A DNA stretch of 27,697 bases from a virus, in IMG/VR virus record IMGVR_UViG_3300009441_000916, positions 1-27,697 of that record; one strand, written 5' to 3'. This document shows, one piece after another, positions 23,980 to 27,697 of this stretch (position 1 is its first letter; every line of letters starts with the position of its first letter). Under the pieces are notes generated by a model, which worked only from the letters and a program-made list of their open reading frames with translations, had not been told where the DNA came from and searched no databases. The position numbers and the translations under genes are program-made.

Positions 23980-24386
23980 TTAAGCCAGGCAACCCTTTTA
24001 CCTGCCTTAATTCTTGAGTCTGCAATTTCTTTTGTTGCAGGATATCTCCACGCCCATACAGCACATAAAAACATAAAACTACTTGACCATAGTAATGCAT
24101 TAAGATTGTATGTTGTATACCAAAGAAATACTAATGAACTTGACATAACAAGTATCATTGAATATTTTGCATATTGTGGAAAGACTTTGTACTTTGTCCA
24201 ACCTGTTAAAAACTTACCAAAGTATTTGTGATTGTATAACCAGTCGTGCCATTTTTTAGATGATTTAGCAAATGCCCAAGCGGCAATTACTAGAAATATG
24301 CTAAATGGTATACCAGGTGTAATTACACCAATGTATGCCATACCCACACATAACCAACCTAATGTTAAATATAAATATCGTTTCAT
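23976..24386 (-). CDS. DUF454 (YbaN-like) inner-membrane protein
   Basis: 136 residues. The opening LTLGWLCVGMAYIGVITPGIP followed by FLVIAAWAFAKSSKKWHDWLYNHKYFG matches the DUF454/YbaN pattern: a Gly-rich first helix pair with a P-G-x-P turn, then A-A-x-x-F-A-+-S-S and a W-L-x-x-H-x-x-F-G segment. There are about four hydrophobic segments in all, with the last two near residues 78-112. The biochemical function of this family is not established. AGGA lies about nine bases before the ATG, and its stop overlaps the hemE start. Its coupling to heme enzymes and to an Fe(II) oxygenase-like gene is suggestive of a membrane role in the same physiology, but this is context-based inference. Confidence 0.85.
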   Translation of the reverse strand: MKRYLYLTLGWLCVGMAYIGVITPGIPFSIFLVIAAWAFAKSSKKWHDWLYNHKYFGKFLTGWTKYKVFPQYAKYSMILVMSSSLVFLWYTTYNLNALLWSSSFMFLCAVWAWRYPATKEIADSRIKAGKRVAWLK

Positions 24387-24395
24387 AATTTTTTC

Positions 24396-25103
24396 CTATT
24401 TTATGTCAGCTGCTACTCTTGAAGCAAAGCTAGATTGTTCTTGTTGTGTTTGTATTTCTTCAAGTGTCTTTGATTCATCTTTAGGATGATTAAAGTATAA
24501 ATTGCCTGATACACTTATTCTTTCTCCTTTTGTTTTAAAAGGAATTACTTGATGTCTTAATTGTGCAGGAAATATCCATAAGGTTCCTACTTCAGGATTA
24601 TAACCATATGTATGTTCTGCCCATTTTGGATTAGAGTGTTCACCATAATGAAACGTTATTCCACCAGGACCAAAACTCTTGCCTTTATAATTTGCTCTTT
24701 CTTCTGTTAAGTCTGGCGTCTTTAAATACATAACCCAAGTTAACATACCACTATGTGTATGTTCAGGATTAGCTTCATTCTCTTTCATATAATTCGCCCA
24801 TAAATCTATGAGTGTGAATTTTTTTGAAAATAAGTTTTCATCATATTGTTGTGAAATATAGTCTGCCATACTTTCTACATAATCATCTACGTATTGTTGA
24901 AACTCTTTTATAAACCATTTTTTATCTTCTTGTGGAAACCTTCGTTGGTCTTCCATTATACCTGCTAATTTTTCATTACCAGATCCTGGTTTACTTTTTT
25001 CACCTCGTTCTGTAAGTTCTGCTATAAATTCAGGATGCACTCTATACATAGCCACATACGGACCAAAATTTAAATTGCCACCTTTTTGTTCTTTATCTAT
25101 CAT
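24396..25103 (-). CDS. 2-oxoglutarate/Fe(II) dioxygenase-like protein
   Basis: 235 residues with the layout of phage 2OG-Fe(II) oxygenases. A helical N-terminal half comes first, then HTHSGMLTWVMYLKTP (H115, H117), a loop with GGITFHYGE, GTLWIFPAQLRHQVIPF (distal H184) and a 2OG-binding Arg in GERISVSGNLYFN (R195). The Fe(II) site is normally HxD...H. Here the aspartate is not obvious after H115 or H117, so the first ligand pair is uncertain. Substrates of such phage enzymes are mostly unknown. The ATG overlaps the stop of the upstream membrane protein gene, and DUF454 follows nine bases later. As iron-dependent enzymes and heme share iron demand, its place before the hem genes is notable. 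Confidence 0.82.
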   Translation of the reverse strand: MIDKEQKGGNLNFGPYVAMYRVHPEFIAELTERGEKSKPGSGNEKLAGIMEDQRRFPQEDKKWFIKEFQQYVDDYVESMADYISQQYDENLFSKKFTLIDLWANYMKENEANPEHTHSGMLTWVMYLKTPDLTEERANYKGKSFGPGGITFHYGEHSNPKWAEHTYGYNPEVGTLWIFPAQLRHQVIPFKTKGERISVSGNLYFNHPKDESKTLEEIQTQQEQSSFASRVAADIK

Positions 25104-25279
25104 AATGGATATTGTTCTGTTGGCGGTATTACATCATCATTATCTAAATACTTATCTGATATAATTGATAATGTAACTGCTATCATAGCAAGTCCAATTA
25201 TCATCCAAAGACCCTTTCCTTCTTCCCAGTTTGTTAATATTGACCATAGTACTTGTAGTCCGTTCATTTCATCATACAT
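25100..25279 (-). CDS. Small single-helix membrane protein, 59 aa
   Basis: I place the start at ATG 25279 (MYDEMNGLQV) because AGAGGAG lies eight bases upstream; an earlier in-frame codon at 25306 would add nine residues without such a site, and the next ATG at 25267 is also possible. One hydrophobic helix (LWMIIGLAMIAVTLSIIS) near residues 25-42 follows an N-terminal Trp/Glu-containing stretch, and an acidic C-terminus (DKYLDNDD) follows. The start overlaps the end of the preceding gene by 16 bases, and the stop overlaps the oxygenase start (ATGA). No family is recognised; it is a bitopic inner-membrane protein in the accessory operon. Confidence 0.65.
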   Translation of the reverse strand: MYDEMNGLQVLWSILTNWEEGKGLWMIIGLAMIAVTLSIISDKYLDNDDVIPPTEQYPL

Positions 25280-25476
25280 TGTGCTAACTCCTCTAAATCT
25301 TTCCAAAGTATATGTTTTAAAACATTTTTTTGTTTTACTTTATTAGATTGTTTCTTCTTATCTACAACTTTTAAAAAGTCAGGATAATTCTTATTTAGTT
25401 TCTTAATTATTGTTTTATATTCTTTTACGCTTCTTACATAATATTTCTTATTGCTCAATTTTTCTGTTATGTTCAT
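25264..25476 (-). CDS. Small basic protein, 70 aa, unrecognised
   Basis: 70 residues, very Lys-rich (NKKYYVRSVKEYKTIIKKLNKNYPDFLKVVDKKKQ, here cited only as a basic, helical stretch). A C-terminal helix (LWKDLEELAQCMMK) is amphipathic. There is no membrane segment or known motif. The ATG overlaps the TGA of the preceding 160-residue protein (ATGA), and the stop lies within the next membrane protein gene. Early T4-like phage operons contain many such small basic proteins that bind host factors, but no target can be named. Confidence 0.6.
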   Translation of the reverse strand: MNITEKLSNKKYYVRSVKEYKTIIKKLNKNYPDFLKVVDKKKQSNKVKQKNVLKHILWKDLEELAQCMMK

Positions 25477-25955
25477 CTTATGTCGTCCATTCTGTGTAAA
25501 ATTGCTTCTTGTTGTCTTTCATTATAAAACCTTATATGTTCTTCATCTGTAATAATTCCTTTTCGTCCATCACGTATAATTATCTTTAGTTCTTTACCTG
25601 TTAAATAAATTACTGGTGAGATATACCAGGTGCCTTGATAACTATAAGGTTTATTAACATCTGGATCCATAACGTAATCATATTTACTTTCTTGTTTCGG
25701 TATCGTATCATAATGCATTCCATTTTTATCTATGTTCCAACAATGATGTATAATAGGTGTTGCATTGATACTTTCATTATAATTATCAATCAACCAACCT
25801 GTTATAAACTTCGTCCCAAAGTTTTTTGCTTCTACAACAGACATAGAAATACACTCACGTCTTTGATAATCACTATTCGGTCTATGTTCAACCTTTTCTA
25901 TGTATTGTGCATTAGGTCTGTACTTTAGAAATTGTTGGGTCGCTTCTTTCATCAT
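25473..25955 (-). CDS. Unrecognised phage protein, 160 aa
   Basis: 160 residues, soluble, with a mixed alpha/beta look. A notable central part reads GWLIDNYN, then TPIIHHCWNID and GMHYDTIP, with several His, Trp and Asp that could form a metal or catalytic site. The C-terminal 40 residues are charged and helical (EEHIRFYNERQQEAILHRM). I do not recognise the family. The ATG is doubled (MMKEA), so the start may be one codon later, with only a weak GAAAAG upstream. It overlaps the preceding gene by 44 bases and the following by four, as is usual in this operon. His/Cys in HHCW invite a test for metal binding, but no function is assigned. Confidence 0.7.
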   Translation of the reverse strand: MMKEATQQFLKYRPNAQYIEKVEHRPNSDYQRRECISMSVVEAKNFGTKFITGWLIDNYNESINATPIIHHCWNIDKNGMHYDTIPKQESKYDYVMDPDVNKPYSYQGTWYISPVIYLTGKELKIIIRDGRKGIITDEEHIRFYNERQQEAILHRMDDIR

Positions 25956-26115
25956 TATTTTTACTTTTCACTAATTTATCTTTTAATGCTAACTTAATCT
26001 TTTTTAAGTCTTTTAAATCTTTCCAACTAGAGAAAGACCTATCGTTATTTCTTACCTCTTCTGATTGATTTACTTTTCTTTTTAACTCTTTGTGATTTGC
26101 TTTTAATAGCGCCAT
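25912..26115 (-). CDS. Small helical protein, DUF465-like ending, 67 aa
   Basis: 67 residues, highly charged, almost certainly a helical hairpin or coiled coil. The stretch LKDLKKIKLALKDKL resembles the C-terminal helix of DUF465/YdcH proteins (a K-L/K-x-x-K-L-x-L-K-D-E/K pattern), and HKELKRKVNQSEE could be the first helix; the match is weak and from memory. AAGGGA lies just before the ATG, so initiation is strong although the start sits 71 bases inside the upstream gene. The 3' end overlaps the next gene by 44 bases. Such long overlaps on both sides are unusual even here. Confidence 0.55.
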   Translation of the reverse strand: MALLKANHKELKRKVNQSEEVRNNDRSFSSWKDLKDLKKIKLALKDKLVKSKNNDERSDPTISKVQT

Positions 26116-26467
26116 ATTTGTCCCTTTCGTCTATATCGTGAATTCTTGGATTATATCCTTTAGGCCAATTCAGATTAATATGTAATGTAGAATCATCTTG
26201 ACATACTATTCTTATCTGGTGTCCAGTCGGTGTAGAGTTATCCCAATATCGTTTATAATTATTAATATTGATAACTTGATGTTTTAGTTTTTTTGATTTT
26301 TTTTCTACAGCGTCAAACATACTATTGTTGGGCGTGTTATTTGCTAAGTCATTCAGAAACTTATCATCAGGTGTACTCAATGCGTCATACGTTGCACTAT
26401 AGATACCTGAGTCTTCTGATTGAGCAACCTTTTGAGCAAAGGTCTCCATCATATTCTTTTTATTCAT
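26045..26467 (-). CDS. Unrecognised phage protein, 140 aa, first gene of the accessory operon
   Basis: 140 residues, hydrophilic. An N-terminal acidic, probably disordered region (ALSTPDDKFLNDLANNTPNN) is followed by a beta-like middle (HQIRIVCQDDSTLHINLNWPKG) and a very basic tail (KSKSQRVKKKSKSIRRGKK) suited to nucleic-acid or ribosome binding. No family is recognised. GGAG lies seven bases before the ATG. A four-codon frame (ATG AAT GAA TAA) overlaps the leader just before it. The gene is directly behind a near-consensus sigma-70 promoter and heads the transcript that ends with hemE-hemB-hemC. Confidence 0.65.
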   Translation of the reverse strand: MNKKNMMETFAQKVAQSEDSGIYSATYDALSTPDDKFLNDLANNTPNNSMFDAVEKKSKKLKHQVININNYKRYWDNSTPTGHQIRIVCQDDSTLHINLNWPKGYNPRIHDIDERDKYGAIKSKSQRVKKKSKSIRRGKK

Positions 26468-26487
26468 TCATAATCTCCTATTTGTCT

Positions 26488-26516
26488 ATAATACTATTTA
26501 TAACGTCAAATGTCAA
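26488..26516 (-). promoter_or_regulatory. Near-consensus sigma-70 promoter of the accessory/hem operon, with embedded late word
   Basis: On the minus strand TTGACA (26511-26516), a 17-base spacer and TATTAT (26488-26493): perfect -35 and one mismatch in -10. The spacer contains TATAAATA (26495-26502), so the same site could also serve a late sigma factor. Transcription would start near 26481, about 14 bases before the 140-residue gene's ATG with GGAG in the leader. No other strong promoter was seen down to hemC. Confidence 0.8.
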
Positions 26517-26570
26517 CTCTCCCTCGTTGCCCGCTCACAGCAACTACGATTGATTCGAAAAATTTAAGAC

Positions 26571-26599
26571 TTGACAAACAGCCATATACCTGTTATTAT
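26571..26599 (+). promoter_or_regulatory. Near-consensus sigma-70 promoter facing right, with adjacent late word
   Basis: TTGACA (26571-26576), a 17-base spacer and TATTAT (26594-26599), the same form as the divergent promoter 60 bases away. TATAAATA overlaps the -10 at 26597-26604. The transcript would start near 26606 and run through the 26628-26909 frame. The two -35 boxes are separated by 54 bases that contain a TGATTCGAAAA motif at 26551-26561. Confidence 0.78.
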
Positions 26600-26627
26600 A
26601 AATATAACTTTAGAAGGCTGCTACAAA

Positions 26628-26909
26628 ATGAAGTGAATTGTTCCTACTAAAAACAAAATCATTATAGAATCCCACCACAGTAGTCACTGCTTTTCCGATG
26701 TCGACTTTATCGTCTATTGCCAAAAAGCCCTTTATAGTCATTCACCATACAGAATAAGAATAACAGACTGGGAGCCAGAGTACTGTATTCTTTACATACA
26801 AACATTAAGAACCTATCATAGATGGAAGCCACTTACCTTTAAATACGTAAGACGTGGTCACTATATCTTTGTATGGAATAAGAGATATGTAAAAGGAAGA
26901 CGTTATTGA
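26628..26909 (+). other. Possible gene with in-frame TGA at codon 3, or RNA transcript
   Basis: Behind the promoter at 26571-26599, ATG 26628 is followed by AAG and then TGA (26634-26636). After it the same frame stays open for 90 codons to TGA 26907-26909. The would-be protein is rich in Tyr, His, Arg and Trp (for example YHRWKPLTFKYVRRGHYIFVW) and ends KGRRY. No ATG, GTG or TTG occurs in frame after the TGA, so translation would need an ATT start, readthrough of UGA, or the TGA to be a mutation or assembly error. AGAAGG lies ten bases before the ATG. The codons use more C-ending triplets (CAC, TAC, GTC, GAC) than neighbouring genes. It could instead be a short RNA. The rest of the gap, 26910-27049, shows only a weak CTCC/GGAG hairpin near 26928-26942. 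Confidence 0.45.
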
Positions 26910-27049
26910 TTTTGTTTGTTTGCCTTACTCCGTAACTTGGAGCATTCTTGAAGGACTGACACAGTTATATATAAGTTAGATGTTTCCGACTACGTAAGCA
27001 AAGACTATGAATATTATCACCAATATATAAACACTAAGCAAGGTTGCAC

Positions 27050-27415
27050 CTAATCATCTAGTCTATTATCCTCAGGCCAAACCTCATTAAACTTATCCCT
27101 TGCACGTAGGACTACTTTGCGACCAGGAGGTGCAAGTTTCTTAACTAACCAAGTAGGATCAAACTTCTCCCATTCAAATCTGTAATGTTCATTTTCAGGT
27201 ACCCAAGTAGGGTCTGGTGTTTCGTATGCCTCTTGTGGTAGTTTAGTCCAGATAGAATCAAAGAGTTCCTGTTCACTCAGCATACCCATTTGATTGTACA
27301 CCTTACCGTGCATTTCTTTAGCCATAGATTTCAACTTCTCTTTATTGTATTCTATCTTACGTTGAAAGTCCCAGTACTCTTTAATGTCGGCGTATGATTG
27401 TTTAGTAATAGTCAT
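27050..27415 (-). CDS. Unrecognised phage protein, 121 aa
   Basis: 121 residues. The N-terminal half is charged and helical (ADIKEYWDFQRKIEYNKEKL, then SMAKEMHGKVYNQMG); the C-terminal half is Trp/Pro-rich (DPTWVPENEHYRFEWEKFDPTWL), and PGRKVVLRARDKFNE closes it. No family or membrane segment is recognised. No ribosome binding site precedes the ATG at 27415; instead CCTAAATA, close to the late-promoter word, stands five bases upstream, placing a predicted start point on the ATG itself. It is separated from the next leftward gene by the divergent promoter region, so it ends its own transcription unit. Its codon usage is less A/T-extreme than the hem genes. Confidence 0.68.
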   Translation of the reverse strand: MTITKQSYADIKEYWDFQRKIEYNKEKLKSMAKEMHGKVYNQMGMLSEQELFDSIWTKLPQEAYETPDPTWVPENEHYRFEWEKFDPTWLVKKLAPPGRKVVLRARDKFNEVWPEDNRLDD

Positions 27416-27430
27416 AAGACTATTTAGGGA

Positions 27431-27457
27431 TCCGGCGTTTTTTTGGTGCTGGCCGGA
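27431..27457. repeat. TCCGGC/GCCGGA inverted repeat
   Basis: Perfect 6-base arms (27431-27436 and 27452-27457) around a 15-base loop with a T7 run, flanked on the right by A8. The GC-rich arms stand out in this A/T-rich stretch. The arrangement of the T and A runs does not make a standard terminator on either strand. It lies just upstream of the start signals of the 27050-27415 gene. Confidence 0.55.
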
Positions 27458-27509
27458 AAAAAAATGGCTATCGTTATATACTAAAGTTGTTATTGCATTT
27501 ATAGATTAA

Positions 27510-27532
27510 CTTTTGGTATACTATACTAAAAG
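27510..27532. repeat. 11-bp near-perfect palindrome in intergenic region
   Basis: CTTTTGGTATA and TATACTAAAAG are inverted around a single C at 27521, with one G-T pair as the only imperfection. A second short palindrome CCTATATAGG sits at 27538-27547. The gap 27416-27590 holds no gene that I can support. A TATAAATG word (minus strand, about 27496-27503) is a one-mismatch late promoter. An operator or a weak structure at the end of the right-hand gene are the options. Confidence 0.5.
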
Positions 27533-27590
27533 ACGATCCTATATAGGCCGTTTTTAAAAGTTTTTTTTAATATTTTTTGAGTTGAATTAA

Positions 27591-27697
27591 CTAATTTAAA
27601 TCTATTGTACTACCATAGTGTTTGACTGTGCCACTAGTGGATGATGTCTTCGTGCCTGATATGATTTCTGATTTATAGCCTTCTATTAGACTAGAGT
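27591..27697 (-). CDS. C-terminal end of a gene running in from the right edge
   Basis: Minus-strand frame open from the window edge to TAG at 27591-27593, giving the last ~34 residues: ...SLIEGYKSEIISGTKTSS, then TSGTVKHYGSTIDLN. Ser/Thr/Gly-rich text with alternating hydrophobics suggests the end of a structural protein, but this is too little to name a family. The window edge removes the rest. No clear terminator follows it. Confidence 0.55.
   Translation of the reverse strand, partial: SSLIEGYKSEIISGTKTSSTSGTVKHYGSTIDLN

Noticed and set aside
24370-24377. TATAAATA on the plus strand
   Set aside because: It lies inside the 5' part of the DUF454 gene, which runs on the minus strand, and no plus-strand gene follows. 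Probably chance in A/T-rich coding DNA.
26293-26553. 86-codon plus-strand open frame
   Set aside because: It is antisense to the first gene of the accessory operon and runs through its promoter. No start signals.
26500-27049. tRNA gene in the gap (GATTCGA looked like a T-loop)
   Set aside because: No matching acceptor, anticodon or D arms could be drawn around either GATTCGA copy, and no CCA end was seen.
27431-27464. GC-rich inverted repeat as a rho-independent terminator
   Set aside because: On the plus strand it is followed by A8, and on the minus strand by TCCC, so a U-run does not follow the stem in either direction.
1-27697. CRISPR array, insertion sequence or integrase with att sites
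   Set aside because: No spaced direct repeats, terminal inverted repeats with transposase, or recombinase motifs were seen. The only tandem repeats are those encoding the fibre shaft.

Overview
The window is AT-rich and densely packed. It reads as part of a marine T4-like (contractile-tailed) phage genome. The evidence is a baseplate module with recognisable homologues of T4 gp25, gp6 and gp8, a PAAR spike tip, a giant DUF4815 structural protein of the kind seen in T4-like cyanophages, and copies of the T4 late-promoter word TATAAATA before several structural genes. Base composition, compact gene layout and accessory content fit a phage of an AT-rich marine host. A SAR11/Pelagibacter phage is my first guess and a cyanophage the alternative; no host marker in the window decides it.

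Layout. Positions 1-956 (+ strand) hold two tandem, probably paralogous, glycosyltransferase-like genes, the first cut by the window edge. Positions 934-20922 (- strand) are the virion module. Read in the direction of transcription it runs: a Cys-rich mini-protein, a small basic protein, a full-length ribosomal protein bL12, a tiny membrane peptide, PAAR spike tip, gp25, gp6, a gp7-position baseplate protein, a repeat-bearing fibre, a LamG-domain fibre, gp8, the 2018-residue DUF4815 protein, three further structural or small proteins, a nucleotide-sugar epimerase and one unknown. Late-promoter words lie before the Cys-rich gene, gp25, the repeat fibre and gp8.

Positions 21129-21335 (+) encode a small two-helix membrane protein behind a good sigma-70 promoter. 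Positions 21332-26467 (-) form an accessory operon of ten tightly packed, often ATGA-overlapped genes: four small unknowns, a one-helix membrane protein, a 2OG-Fe(II) oxygenase-like protein, a DUF454 membrane protein, then hemE, hemB and hemC. It starts at a near-consensus sigma-70 promoter (TTGACA-N17-TATTAT), so it is probably expressed early by host RNA polymerase. A second promoter of the same form faces the other way. It drives either an RNA or a roughly 90-codon frame whose only ATG is followed two codons later by TGA. Positions 27050-27697 hold one unknown gene, a palindrome-bearing intergenic stretch and the C-terminal end of another gene.

The most striking content is the virus-encoded block of three heme-pathway enzymes. 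HemB, HemC and HemE carry ALA to porphobilinogen, to hydroxymethylbilane, and uroporphyrinogen III to coproporphyrinogen III. Key catalytic residues are intact. HemD is missing from the window, and HemB lacks the N-terminal arm. The second is a phage bL12 stalk protein embedded in the late baseplate operon. Together they suggest a phage that boosts host tetrapyrrole synthesis early and adjusts ribosomes late; this is inference from sequence only.
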